This document shows positions 11,348 through 23,018 of a stretch of 64,000 nt of DNA, piece by piece. The notes under the pieces were generated by a model. That model had not been told where the DNA came from. It did not search any database and saw only the letters and a program-made list of their open reading frames with translations. A program made the position numbers and the translations under genes. Position 1 is the stretch's first letter. Each line of letters begins with the position of its first letter. The DNA comes from Neckera pumila (taxonomy: Eukaryota > Streptophyta > Bryopsida > Hypnales > Neckeraceae): positions 26,348,545 to 26,412,544 of the forward strand of contig OZ018411.1 of assembly GCA_963969595.1 (NCBI GenBank), written 5' to 3'.

Positions 11348-12624
11348 CTAAAGGCCGGTTTATACTTGGGGCCGGATTGAAGGCTGGCCGGAACTCTCTA
11401 AGTTTGAACCATTAGGATCACTCAATTTCTCCAAATCCGACCCAAGAGCTTTATACTTGAGGTCGGATTGAACTACAACTCATCTACGTGTCGCCTTAGG
11501 TGGCATGGTTTTGGCGTCAAACCATCCGGCCCCAAGGGAACAATCGGGACGAGGTTTTGGGTGGCCCGAACTCCCATCTAGGGCCAGATTGGGGCCGAAT
11601 TGAGCTCCTCCGTTGAATCATGAACATCTCCACCGTCAACAACGAAAGTTATTATTTTAAACTTTGACCCTTCATAACTTTTGCATACGGTATTCAAATG
11701 CCATGTTCTTTGGTGCGTTGGAACCTCCTCTCGCTTGCCAACAAATAAATTTGAAAATTTGATTAGTAAGTACTCACATAAATTCATATAATTTTGAACA
11801 GTGTGACTTCACATAAACTTGACAGTATAAATTCACAGTTTGAATTCACAGCATAAATTCACAATATAAATTTTACAGTGTGAATTCATATTGTGAATTC
11901 ATACTGTGAATTCACATTAACAAGCAGATAGTATGAACTCATATTGTGAATTCACATTAACAAACAGACAGTTTGAATACATATTTTGAATTTACATCAA
12001 CAAACATTAATTTGCTATATTGATTAAATTATTTTTTAATATTTCTCCATGATATAGTCAACAATTTAGATGCACCTTTATTTTCCATAATTAAAAGCAT
12101 CTAAATAAAATGTAAATTTTTCCTAAATAAATTCTTTGCAAAATAATACTTTGGAGTAGTTTTTTTTTAATGCATATCATACTTTGAAATTTTTAGTAGA
12201 AATGCAGGTAATATTGATATTAAGTTAACATTGTGATCTAATTGGTATATATTTTTATGAGCTCACATAAAACAAGTTTAGTAAATAAAAGTTCATATGT
12301 GCTTCATAATTGGCTTTCAAGATGTTGCCTACTTATCTTCAATAAGTCTATAAAGGGAATTTTTTTTTTCCCTTTTGAAATAGGAAAGAAAGGAAGAGAA
12401 AGGTAAACATACGTATTTTCATAATTTATTAATTGAACATTGAAAAAATCCAAGAGTATATGAATTGGAAATCCGGCCCTAGAATCCAGCCCTAGAATCC
12501 GGCCCAAGGGCTTTACATTAGTTGGGGCCGGATGGAAGAATTGGGGTTGGATTGTGGGCCAGATTGAAGGCAAATCCGGCCAGCCTTCCATCCGACCCCA
12601 GGCCAAGTATAAACCGGCCCTAAG
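11348..12624. mobile_element. 1.3-kb inverted-repeat element with GC-rich ends
   Basis: The left end GGCCGGTTTATACTTGG, followed after a few bases by GAAGGCTGGCCGGA, is matched in inverted orientation at 12565-12619. Beyond the ends, both arms carry repeated GGCCGGATTG/CAATCCGGCC-like words (11350-11610 and 12470-12620). The interior is AT-rich and contains a degenerate tandem repeat. No transposase ORF, so it is nonautonomous. The GGGCCGG-type terminus is reminiscent of hAT elements, but I could not find an 8-bp target duplication, so the superfamily is open. Confidence 0.6.
11770..12000. repeat. Degenerate tandem repeat, unit about 15 bp
   Basis: About a dozen degenerate copies of a unit close to CAGTGTGAATTCA, with variants such as CATATTGTGAATTCA and CAGTATAAATTCA. 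It sits inside the inverted-repeat element. GAATTC (EcoRI) recurs through the array. Confidence 0.75.
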
Positions 12625-13083
12625 ACATGAAACCAAAATTCCATCGTAGAGAACTCTGACCACACAAGCTCCAAACTCAATAAAACTCTTGAGCAAAAGG
12701 TAGCTACAGTCAGCGAGCGAGAAGTTCTTGACAAAGCACAAACACAGTACAGTAGTCAATTTCGTTAAATTGGCACAATTCCGGCAACAGAAATTGTGAC
12801 ATACATCTACATACATAGAGGTCTAAAAACTAGGACATGTATGAATTTATGTTTCAGGCCATGTGTCCTGAAAGTGCCAAATTTGTGGAATACCGCTAAC
12901 TAAACGATACTGACGTTACCTTATAATTCCAGTGTCTCTTCACAGAGATTAAATCGATCTGTGAAGTGTAAATCTAATGTACCAAGTAAAGCCGCAAAAA
13001 AAATATGTCACTTGGTTCGCTGACAATTCAATATCGGCAAAGAGGAGATTTGAAATTTGGTGACCAACCAGTGCAACACTGGG
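12625..13083. other. 3' flank of the pectinesterase gene
   Basis: No gene seen. The part next to 13084 should contain the pectinesterase 3' UTR (minus). Nothing clearly marks the polyadenylation site. Confidence 0.35.
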
Positions 13084-16000
13084 TCACGTCTCCGAAGTGA
13101 GCCATGAGGATCCATCAATAAAACTCAAACTTGAGAAGTTCGCAGCCTCAGAGTGTGTTAGGGTTTCCATCCAGCTAACACGGTTCGTTAAATCTGCACC
13201 TGGACCTGTATTCCCATATTCACCATAATAATAATGCCTGCACACATATGACATTCAGTCCTTGAATCCCACAGAAACGTATCTACTGATATAAGCCGAA
13301 AGGCAAACATTCGGGATGGCAAATGCTTGAGATGAACTGTGTAGAAAATTTGTTTCCCTGCCTTGAGATGAACTGTCTAGAAAAGTAGGGTTCAAAGGAT
13401 AAGTATTTCACCTGGTCGAGGTGGGAGCCGTTGTCCAGTCGCTCCATCCATCAGGATCGATAATGTCCTCCATGTACGTGTCGATGAACAGCACACGGGA
13501 ATAGGAGCCATATGCCCGGCCCAGCAGATTGTAGCCTGTGCCTGTGATAGAGCCCCCGACAAATGCAAACCCCGTGGCTCGATCGGCGGACGCCCGACTC
13601 TGTGCTGTGATGCACCCCGTGCCATTCTCTGCCGTCGATTGAATTTCGCAATACTGGACCCCAAAAAACAAAAATTAACAACCGTATAATTTAAACAGCT
13701 CCACTATACGTACCATCAGAACTTAGAAAATTGGATAAATGCACTGTCTGGTGGTTAGTCTTCCGTTACGTTGTTTACAGACTGAAGCACAAACGCAAAC
13801 ACCACAAGAAAGTCGAATGATGTAATGTACTGAAGTCTCCAATCAAAGTACCATACAACAAGATAGAGGCTCCATTCAGCGTGAGGAGATGAACATTGAG
13901 CCTCTGCCTACAACAATCTAGAAAACTTGCGCCATCTAAATTTATTCCACATTTCTTCTGTGTTAAGCTCAATTGCAAAAAAAGGAAATTTAATGTCAGT
14001 AGAAGCTAGTCAACACAAATCGAAGTTCGCCTGTATGGTCAGTGGAGCCTCTGCTTTATCTATATTTCAGATTTAAGACACTATATTCAGACATATCTGT
14101 AACTATGAAGTGAGTGCGAACCTCGTAAAGAGACTGTCCGTTACCCCAGATGATGTCAATGTTGCCTTCTATGTAGCAGTCCCGGAAGTAGTGGCGACCT
14201 TGTTCATCACAAATGGTGTCTTGCGAGCTTACGAATCCACAGCCGTAGAACGTGGCCTTGTCTCCCCCAATGACTATGGCAACCGCTTGAGCCCCACTTT
14301 GCCCTGCTTTGGCATAGGGTGCCGAATTCTGCACCAAATATATAGTACGAGTTTTATGGCCATATGCGTTAACTTGAGACAAAATGTACATTTTGAGACT
14401 TCCGCCACACTATTGCGGACCTTGCATTTAATGAATCAAAGTTTCATGAATGTATTAAACATATTGTACTCTCAGTTTATCAAATTCTGAATATAATGAA
14501 CAATGGTTATATTCTAAATCTTGGAAGAAAGATAAAATGAGACTCCAGCTTGTCTCATTTAATGAATAATTAGGCATGTGCAAGGCCAACAATTATGATC
14601 CATTCAGTCATCAGAAGCAATACTAGGTCTGGAAACAAATCCTAATTAGAATCCGAATGACCAAAGTTTCTATCATTGCCATATTCGTTATAATGGTAAA
14701 ACTTCAAAAAATTGACTCTTTTCTAGATGTCAATCTAAAACATCATATGTAAACTAATCCTAGTTTTAACACTTGAGAGCACCCAGCGTGTGTTTCCCAA
14801 AATCTAGACCCTTTTGAACTCATTCCAATTACACAATTACCTTGAACAAGATTCACAAAAATTGACCATACTTGACCATACTGATTGGTAGAGGAGACAA
14901 GCTTGGAGTTACGGGGAAATGGGCAAATGATTTGACCGTACCATTGAAAAGATTATATTAATAGTCAAACAAGGCAACCTCTCAAAACTAGGAGGCCAGA
15001 TTTGAGGCGCTAGGGCGCTCAGGGGTTCAGAGCGGCGTTCAGAGCTTTGTGGATATTATATCACCAATCCTACTATTCTGAGGGTTTAGGGTTAGAATGT
15101 CACAATTTTGATACTATGGAACAGAGTGGCCATTGTTAAATACATATCCACGTATGTTCTAGTGGAAGATTTAAGCAGTGTACGATTCTAAAATTTTGAG
15201 AGTAGCATTTGAGTTGAACCTGGAAGGTGATGTTCCTGGCGGTGAAATTGGCAGCCAACACAGTTATGGTGGCGCTCTTTAGGGTAGAGCCGGTACTGTT
15301 GTTAGTATCATTGTATGTGAGGATTGTGGTTTCCCTTCCTGCTCCGTGCAGCGTAATGAAAGGCTTTGTCGATGGGATCGACACTTTCTCCCTGCAAAAG
15401 TTTATAAATATCTAAACACTCCAGTCTTCGCAATACACATGTATATAGTTATTAATTTACATGCCATGTCAATGCTTGAAATCTGACCAGTAATTACTGT
15501 CAATCACTCTGTATTGAGACTACTCACGTGTAAGTGCCGGGAAAAATCTGAATGGTCACCAAATCCGTGTTGTTTTCTGCCCATCATTGCAGAAACCAGA
15601 TAATTAGGGTGCAAATCTTTATCCAGAACCTCATATTCGAAAAAATGGCAGAATTCAATGGAAATGATCATCAATTTCGTTAAATTGGCCAAAAACTGTG
15701 ACACACTCATCTGCAAAAAGCTCTAAAAACTATAAGAGTGATATTGATTTATATGTCAGTACGTGGAGTCTGAAAATTGTATCTATACAAGTCCAAGTTT
15801 TTTGAGCTTCCTGCAGATGGATATAACAATTCTTGGCGCCCAGAACTGCTCCAATTCGATCAGTTGACGTTAATCTCAGTTTTAAACGTTAAATTTCAGA
15901 GCTCAGAGCACTTGAGCGTACAATTTCAGGGCTCGAAAACATTCCATTTTAACGTTTCTTTCTGACCTTCCAGGATCCCAACGGAAGACTTCTAGAATAC

Positions 16001-16290
16001 AGAAAATCGGGTAAAGCAATAAGCAAACAACAACATTCACCACCTGGAACTGCATCGACGGCAGCTTGCACGCTGTAGTAGAACATCCGAGGATCAAAGA
16101 AGGAAGAAACAGGCGCGACAAAAAGAGTTGTGCTGGTGGTTGGGGTGGTTGTGGAAGACGATGAATTTGGTGGCGTTGTGGGAAACCACCACTGCCCACG
16201 ACATTGCTGTAGCAAGCTGCTCAGCAGCACCACCATTATAGCAGAAGAATTGACATACTTTTGGATTACAACATTAGCATTCTTTGCCAT
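13084..16290 (-). CDS. Pectinesterase (pectin methylesterase), six exons
   Basis: Exons on the minus strand: 16290-16041, 15576-15528, 15391-15220, 14328-14122, 13653-13412, 13237-13084. All introns are GT-AG, and the sum is 1074 nt (357 aa plus stop) with phases consistent throughout. Pectinesterases demethylate cell-wall homogalacturonan. Residues about 15-33 are a signal peptide, followed by a Ser/Thr/Pro-rich linker (34-60) and the catalytic domain. There is no inhibitor-like PRO region, so it is the short secreted type. Conserved residues: Gln171 (QAVA), Gln193-Asp194 (SQDT), Asp215 (IDIIWGNG) and Arg272 (LGRAYG); then TYMEDII and GWSDW. The Trp normally found in LGRxW is Tyr274 here. 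Exon 2 is a 49-bp microexon. No stops or frameshifts, so probably active. Confidence 0.9.
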
Positions 16291-17049
16291 TGCATGAATT
16301 AACGTCGATTCTATGTGCTATCGCAGTATTTATTTGCAGAGAATCCTGGAAACGAAGCTCTCTGCGACCAGCTCCAACTCTAGTTGCTTCGAATTGAGCG
16401 TCATCCCGGGAACAGTATCACCTCAAACAACCGTTACGTAAATCGGTTAAGTGCATCCAAGTGCTATCCAAAAAGAAAATGTACAGTAATATGTTTGAGA
16501 ATTCTATCCAATTCTATCGTTTTCTTAGTATCTGATCGACAAGATGCTAGCTTGCGGGTGCTAAAATGGTCCCCGAAATGGTCATATTAGTTATATTGGT
16601 GTGTTGCAGAGCACCAACATTGTGCTCCAAGCTCTAAACCGTAGGATTGGTGTCATCTAGGTTCCTAATGGGCTCTTGGAATCAAAATGTGCCAGTTTGT
16701 TGAAATTCTGCCGTTTTGACTAATATGGCGATTGATATCTAAGGTACTTTTGGAACCGGAATGATCCATGAGTGCACATTCAATGAGCGTGTGACTCTTC
16801 GCTTCTTTGGTTGGAATGTGACTAAGAGCCTACCCTTGATTAGTGCTCAACATGGACGGAATCGATGATTTGGGGGTCAACAAGTGTAGTTTGAATTCTT
16901 CAAGTCAATTAACTTCGTCATACTCGTTGGTGACCATTGTAAGAGTCTTACCGGTGCCACAAGCTGATGCAGTTTTGAGTCGCCAACTGAAAATGGAGCT
17001 GTTCTGGGTTGTTAAGCTCAAACCTCAAATCGACTGGCTAAACTTCAAA

Positions 17050-17206
17050 TGTGGGCAATTTCATAAAAATGGCGATATTTTTTTTAAACGGCGTGAAAAC
17101 AATTTAGAACGGCCGTTCTAAGTCTATACCTGTCCTAAATGGTGAAAATGGCACACCGCCAAAGTGGCACTTGGAATACCGCCATTTTTATGAAATTGCC
17201 CATAAA
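17050..17206. repeat. Short inverted-repeat element
   Basis: GGGCAATTTCATAAAAATGG at about 17054 is repeated in inverted orientation ending at about 17203, giving roughly 27-bp arms around a 100-bp spacer. Possibly a small MITE or decayed foldback element. Confidence 0.6.
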
Positions 17207-17452
17207 TTTGTACACATGCTCGATCACTTGAACATCTCTGTTCTCTTGGACCTTTGAAATTTGCCATTTTAACATGTGCTTGACCGTCTTTGCTTAGATT
17301 TTGTTTGCTTGCCCAAAACATTTTGCACTCTAGAAATCCTAAACTAAGTCAATTAAATTTAACAAACATGAGATTTATTTGTTAAGTATAATAAGTCTCG
17401 GGTGAAAGACTGTCGCGTTCATATATTTTTGAAATATGCGGGCTCCTGAAAC

Positions 17453-17505
17453 CATTAGAAGAATTCTAGGGCCTCTGGAGGGCTGTTCCAAAGTGACCAT
17501 CCGGT
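17453..17505 (+). repeat. Terminal fragment of a CATTAG MITE
   Basis: CATTAGAAGAATT, then GGCCTCTGGAGGGCTGTTCC, matches the left terminus of the CATTAG elements. The remainder is missing. Confidence 0.5.
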
Positions 17506-17792
17506 CTATTTAAACGCAGGTAGGTCTCCTATGAAAATCATCAGAAGTACATAGTCAGATGATATGAATTTTGCAAAACTAGTCAGTAAGAGCAGGCATG
17601 TTGCCAACTTCTACAATAAAAAAAGCCAATACAGGTTGACAGTCGTTTGTTCTTGGTTCACTATTGGAATAAACTCCAGATTTCAAAAAGAAAAAGGCCA
17701 ATATTAAACAAGGTTTTTAATTTTAAATATTAAAAATTAAATCATCCAATCAAGCCAATTATTCAGTCCAATCCACTTAGATCAATTTAAGT

Positions 17793-18462
17793 GGCTTTTG
17801 AATTTTTGTGTTTAGAGATGAAAATAAGAACCTCTTTATACAAGTGAGGTTGTTGTAGGGCAAGCAATGCATGTGGGATATGTAAATTAGGATGAATAGG
17901 AGCTCCATTGCTCATAGTTATGTGAGAAAAAGAAATTGTACTAAAAGCAGAATTTTGGGCCTCATTTAGGCATAGTAAAAAACAATTTTTTTGAAAAAAC
18001 TTTGGACTAATAAAAGATGGGTAAACAAGCAAAGTTTCATAAATAAAAATCCTTTTGTGAATTCAAGTCTCCAATCAAAAGTTATGGACAAAATTCAGAC
18101 CAGATGTCTGAAGGAACAATTTTTGGACATTTTCTTTAACATTTTCAAACATCCGGTCTGAATTTTGTCCATAACTTTTGATTGGAGACTTGAAATTACA
18201 AAAATATTTTTGGTTATGAAATTGAGATTGTTTATTCATTGTTTATTAGTCCAAAGTTTTTTCAAAAAAGTTGTTTTACTTTGCCTAAATGATGCCCAAA
18301 ATTCTACTTTTAATACAATTTCTTTTTTTCACTTAACTTTTGCGAGATGGAGCTCCTACTCAATCCAATTTAAATATCCTATATGCATTGTTCTGTCTAT
18401 CATTACTCCACTTCTATAAAGATCTTCTCTTCTCATCTTCAAACACTTCAATAGTTCAATTG
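17793..18462. repeat. 670-bp imperfect palindrome
   Basis: The two halves are inverted copies centred near 18128. The innermost arms, about 45 bp from AAGTCTCCAATCAAAAGTTA (18064) to the matching complement ending near 18195, are almost perfect. Farther out the arms diverge (for example TTTGGACTAATAAA at 17999 against TTTATTAGTCCAAA at 18243, and AGGAGCTCCAT at 17898 against ATGGAGCTCCT at 18348). The spacer is only about 30 bases. A transcript would fold into a very long hairpin. Confidence 0.75.
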
Positions 18463-19270
18463 TCCACAAAATACGTCTTTCACATTGGCATAAAAAAAAT
18501 TCTTGATGGTAAGCCACTCGACTATTTTTGGACATTTGCATTTTTTTCTACAAATTTGGATTGAGAGAAAGATGCATCTACATAGAAATTGTTTAATAGT
18601 CAAGGTTATGGTGCTTTAATACATCTTAATCCTGATTATTAAACACATTTGACTTGGATTTCCTACCATTGACAAGCATCCAACATCAAGATTGAAGGTG
18701 AATAGGAATAGTGGAAAAAAATTAGTTAAGCAAAAAAAAAAGTTGTTTACTGGGTCCTTGGAGGGCTGTGGAGCAGCCCTCCAGAGGCCCCAGATTTTTT
18801 CTAATGATAGATTGATATTTCTAGGTTGAGTGATAATACTTGTAAATTTTGATTAGACTCTTGACACACTTACACTTGCAAATTGTTCAGACATTAACAT
18901 CAATTATTTGCAGGACGTTAAATCGTGCCATCCTTGGTAGCCCTGCGGGCCAAATTTACCCCGGGAAAAATGCTGGAATTTTTAATTTGCCACAAAAAAA
19001 ATAAAATTCAAAAGCTGAATTCACATTTGCAATCAGAGGCCCCAAATTAGCTAGGGGGATATAAGTATCCCTAGACACTGCTCAAATATAGGGGGCTTTT
19101 ATTTACTTTTACCCTCCAAAAACTCAAATGTACCCCGCTGGGCCTACAAAAGATGGCACAATTTAATGTTTTTCTGATTATTCTACTATTCATCATTGAG
19201 CTGACCAATTAAGGAAGCTAATTTGACCAATTAAGGAAGTTAGGAATTCAAGGTGTAATCTGGCTATTAA
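18463..19270. other. Intergenic, with a MITE remnant at 18750-18806
   Basis: No gene seen. 18750-18806 reads CCTTGGAGGGCTGTGGAGCA, then CCTCCAGAGGCC, then a TTTTTTCTAATG end. This is a CATTAG-MITE terminus joined to a short inverted partner. Confidence 0.45.
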
Positions 19271-19400
19271 TTGATTAATCCCTAAAGGACCAAGGTGATT
19301 CTCCTATCAAAAACCATTCAAAACTGTCATTTCTATTGCAAAGAGAAAATAACTTTAAAAATTGTTTATTTTTGCGTATTCAACCGTAAGATCTTATACT
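19271..19400. repeat. Arm fragment of the foldback family, cut by Copia
   Basis: CTAAAGGACCAAGG...CATTTCTATTGCAAAGAG...TTGTTTATTTTTGC matches 7770-7850 and, more weakly, 57715-57790. The match stops at 19400, exactly where the Copia LTR begins. Confidence 0.6.
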
Positions 19401-19613
19401 TGTTACGACACAACTTAAAGCCAAGTTATCAAGTTAATCAGCTAGTCTTAGATAGACTTCTTGTTTATAATACAGACACACCGTTACATTAGATCAACAG
19501 TCACAATTGTTAGTTATTCAAGAGGCACATCTATGTGCTTTATAAACTCTTGATATGTTCTGTAATTATCATATCTTTATATACATTATCTTCTTACTTC
19601 TCTTGTTCAAACA
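19401..19613 (+). repeat. 5' LTR of a Copia retrotransposon
   Basis: 213 bp starting TGTTACGACACAACTT and ending TTGTTCAAACA, so it has TG...CA borders with TGTT/AACA inverted ends. It is followed directly by a primer-binding site. It holds TATA-like TTTATATACA near 19575. No second LTR is present. Confidence 0.8.
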
Positions 19614-19625
19614 TGGTATCAGAGC
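19614..19625 (+). other. Primer-binding site (initiator Met tRNA type)
   Basis: TGGTATCAGAGC starts at the first base after the LTR. This is the standard plant Copia primer-binding site complementary to initiator methionine tRNA. Confidence 0.9.
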
Positions 19626-19824
19626 AAGTTTAGTTCAATGTAACAAGTTTTAGCGAAATGTGCTTTGCTCAAACCCCTTGAACGGAACCTTCCAGCAAAG
19701 ATGCATTTAACTTGCTCATAGCTGAAGTAGAACGACCAAAAGTCAAAAATCAATTACGATTCAAAAATGGATTTGTTAATTTCAATCTTGAGACAGTCGA
19801 ACCAGCACATCCAGATGAACTTAT

Positions 19825-20094
19825 CACTATAAGAAACCCCCGTTTTAGGTAACAAGCCCTAATTTTTTATGACGGATTTTAGGTGATGTCAATGTTGACA
19901 ACTCAAAATTTTTATGTCAACAAAAATGTACAGCACAACATCAATATTGACAATCCAATGTTTTTATGTCAACATAGATATTACATTGTATATTTTTGTT
20001 GACATGAAAATTTTGGGTTGTCAACATTGACATCACCTAAAATCCGTTATAATAAATTAGGACTTGTCACCTAAAACGGAGGTTTCTTATAGTG
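19825..20094. mobile_element. 270-bp CACTA-type foldback MITE in Copia gag
   Basis: Ends CACTATAAGAAAC and GTTTCTTATAGTG, flanked by the 3-bp duplication TAT (19822-19824 and 20095-20097). The inverted match extends over about 130 bp per side (CCGTTTTAGGT, ACGGATTTTAGGTGATGTCA and GTTGACAAC blocks), so nearly the whole element folds on itself. A 3-bp duplication and a CACTA terminus define the CACTA/En-Spm superfamily. No ORF. Confidence 0.9.
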
Positions 20095-22074
20095 TATTGA
20101 AGAGCAGCAACAACTCAAAGTTGAAAACAGTGAATATGGAATTTTCAACGCTCTAGCAAGCTTTATTACAGCACTAGCTCGGTTTGATGAGCTGAATCTA
20201 CATTTTTTCTTAATTGACAAAGACAGTGTCACAACTCTTCCATCAATTTCTCAAGAACTTTAAAACAAGTTACAATCTATTCTACCCTAGAAAATTATTA
20301 CAATTGTCATCACCCCTAGAACTTACACAATTGCACCGTTAACTGCCCTAAGCTACTCTACGTGGAGTATCAAGGTAGAAATGCTCCTCATCTGCTCCGA
20401 TTTTTGGAGCGTGGTTGATGGATTTGAAATCACCCCTCTTGCGAGCGATCTTGTCGGATTGACTGCTTGGAAATTAAAAGACTTCAAAGCACAATCTGAT
20501 ATACTTTCCATTTTGGAGATAAGCACTTAACTTTGTTAAAATTCCTCTCTACCTCAAAGGCAGTCTGGGATAAACTAAAGCAATTATATGAACGCTCCAA
20601 TACAGCTTCCCAAGTCGATTTGCATAAACAACTCTGCCATTTAACAATGTCAAATAATGAAGACGTTGTTAGCTTTCTTGGAAACTGGCAATCACTTTTG
20701 CATGATGCAGCCACGGCAGGTTGCACATTTACCAATGTCCAACAAATCATGCTGCTACTTTCAGCACTACCAAACTCATGGAGTTCTTTTATCACAATAT
20801 AGGGAGGAATTACCAACCTCACTTTCTTGAAACTTCTCTCAAATATTCTCCAGCAACATGCAATCAATAGTTCTATATGTGAATCTTCTAAGAACTCTGC
20901 CTTCTATATTAAAGGCAAATTTGTAAAACCTCACATTAAGCCAGAGCAATTTCATAAACCAAGTACATCAGCAAACAAAACTTTTCAGCAACCCAAACAA
21001 AATAGTCCTTCTTCGACATCCATTATCTGCCATTATTGTGGCATACCGGGCCACAAGGCCCCTGATTGCCGAAAGAAAAAGTGCAATATGGAAAATTCCA
21101 AGTCACATGTCAACACCTTTACATCTGAGGACACTATATATATGTTTACAGCTACAAATTCATCATCCACAGTCTCCAATGAATGGTACTTAGACTCCGG
21201 CGTGAGTCAACACATGTCACCACTTCAAACATCTATTTCAAGACTGTAAAGAACTATCTACTTTAAAAACTATCTTGCATTTTGATAATAGTACATATAA
21301 CGCCCTTGGATTTGGATCCGTTTTCATCAAACTTCATACAAGACAATCCTTACTTATTAATGACATACTCTACGTACCTGGACTTACTAAAATCTTTGAT
21401 CTATAGCTCAAATCACAAGTACTGGTCACACAGTTATAACTTTCCGACATGACCATTGTCTTATTAAAACAAACTCTCCAATTTCTCATCAAACTATAAT
21501 CTTACAAGTTCATAAAGACGAAAATCTCTTTCCCTTGGAAATTGGTCAGGATTCATCTATTCAAAACTTTTCTGCCACCATACAAATTGAACGAGATACC
21601 ATTAAATGGCACTTACGCCTTGGTCATCTCAATTTAAGATCCTTGAGTAAAATGCAAGCTCAAGATCTTGCTAAAGGATTACCACCACTACAAGCATCCC
21701 ATGCATTATGCCTGGGTTGTACCTTTGGCAAGTACCACAGGGCACTATACCCTCGTACTCCAACCACTTGGGCTACAGAATCTCTTGCTCACATTCATAC
21801 AAATATGTGTGGTCCTATGAAGACCCCCTCTCATGGCGGTGCCTTGTACTTCCTGCTCTTTATTGACGATTATTGTCGATATACTCACATTTACTTCTTA
21901 CACAAGAAATCAGATGTTTTCCTACACTATACTCAATACAAGAGTCTAGTTGAAAACCATACAGGAAAGAAAATACTCATTCTCCATTCTGACAATGGGG
22001 GCAAGTTTGTTTCCAAACATTTCAATCAATTTTGTGCAGATAATGGCATACAACGCCAACTCACGAACCTCTAT

Positions 22075-23018
22075 CACTATAAAAAAAGCATGTTTTTGGT
22101 GGCGCTTAGCAAAAAAAGCGTCGTGTTTTTTCAAACATCAAATGTTCTAAAAAACGTATAATATTTTGCAGAAAACGTGTAAGTGTTTTGCAAAAAATGC
22201 GACTATGTCATTGTAGATGGCTACATTTGTGACGATGTCGACTGCAACGTGGCCATGATTTTATATAATGTCGCATACAACAGAAACTGCCACGTCAACA
22301 AGTAGACTTGGAAAAGGGCAGCCACGTGGCATATTTTGGAAAAAAATTAAAAATGGATGGATGAACGTCGAGCCAGATGTTTGAAACAACGGGTTGGATG
22401 TCGGACTGGACATCTGAGACAATGTAAGCTAATTATCCCATATTGTTTGTTTCACCATGGACAAAGAATGGGTACAAATATGACCTTGAAAATCTTCATT
22501 TTCACGTAATTATGTCATCAAGATAAATTTGATGATAAATGGTAAGTTTTTTTAAATTCTCAGTGAATTTTACTTTTTTTTTATTGCATAATTTTATTGA
22601 TTAATTTCTGTTGACAAATTAGTTTTTGAAAAATGGATTGGATGAAAAAAATGGGTTGGATGAAAAATAGATTGGATGAAAAATGGGTTGGATGAAAAAT
22701 GGGTTGGATGAAGAAAAATGGGTAGATGAAAAAAATGGGCTGGAGGAAAAAGTTGCCTACGTGGCCCTGCATGGATGAAAATTTTGCCTATGTGGCCTCC
22801 ACGTGCTTTCATTTTGTAAGCTTGGAAGACCCCGTTCTATAGGACATTAGAAAAAAACAAGCCAGAAATTGGCACGTTTTTTTAAAACAGCAGACATTTT
22901 TTGCTTGTTTTCCATGACGCGATTTTAGGTGACATCTACGTTGACTCTCAGACATGTCAAACCGGACATCATACGACGTTTTTTCAGACATCATAAAAAA
23001 GGCCAGTTTCTTATAGTG
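22075..23018. mobile_element. 944-bp nonautonomous CACTA element in Copia integrase
   Basis: Starts CACTATAAAAAAAGC and ends CAGTTTCTTATAGTG, flanked by TAT on both sides (22072-22074 and 23019-23021). The right terminal region (GACATCATAAAAAA) resembles that of the element at 51595-53510. Inside is a tandem run of GGTTGGATGAAAAAT-like units (about 22630-22745), and there are many GACATC/GATGTC words near the ends. No transposase. Confidence 0.88.

Larger units (their letters stand above)
16291..17792. other. Upstream region of the pectinesterase gene and intergenic repeats
   Basis: The promoter should lie just right of 16290. A TATTTAT box (AT-rich on the minus strand) at 16327-16333 is a weak TATA candidate. 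The rest shows a short hairpin element (17050-17206) and a MITE end (17453-17505), and no gene. Confidence 0.35.

Noticed and set aside
22594..22812. His/Pro/Phe-rich minus ORFs in the CACTA element
   Set aside because: They arise from reading the GGTTGGATGAAAAAT tandem units in frame and have no homology signal.
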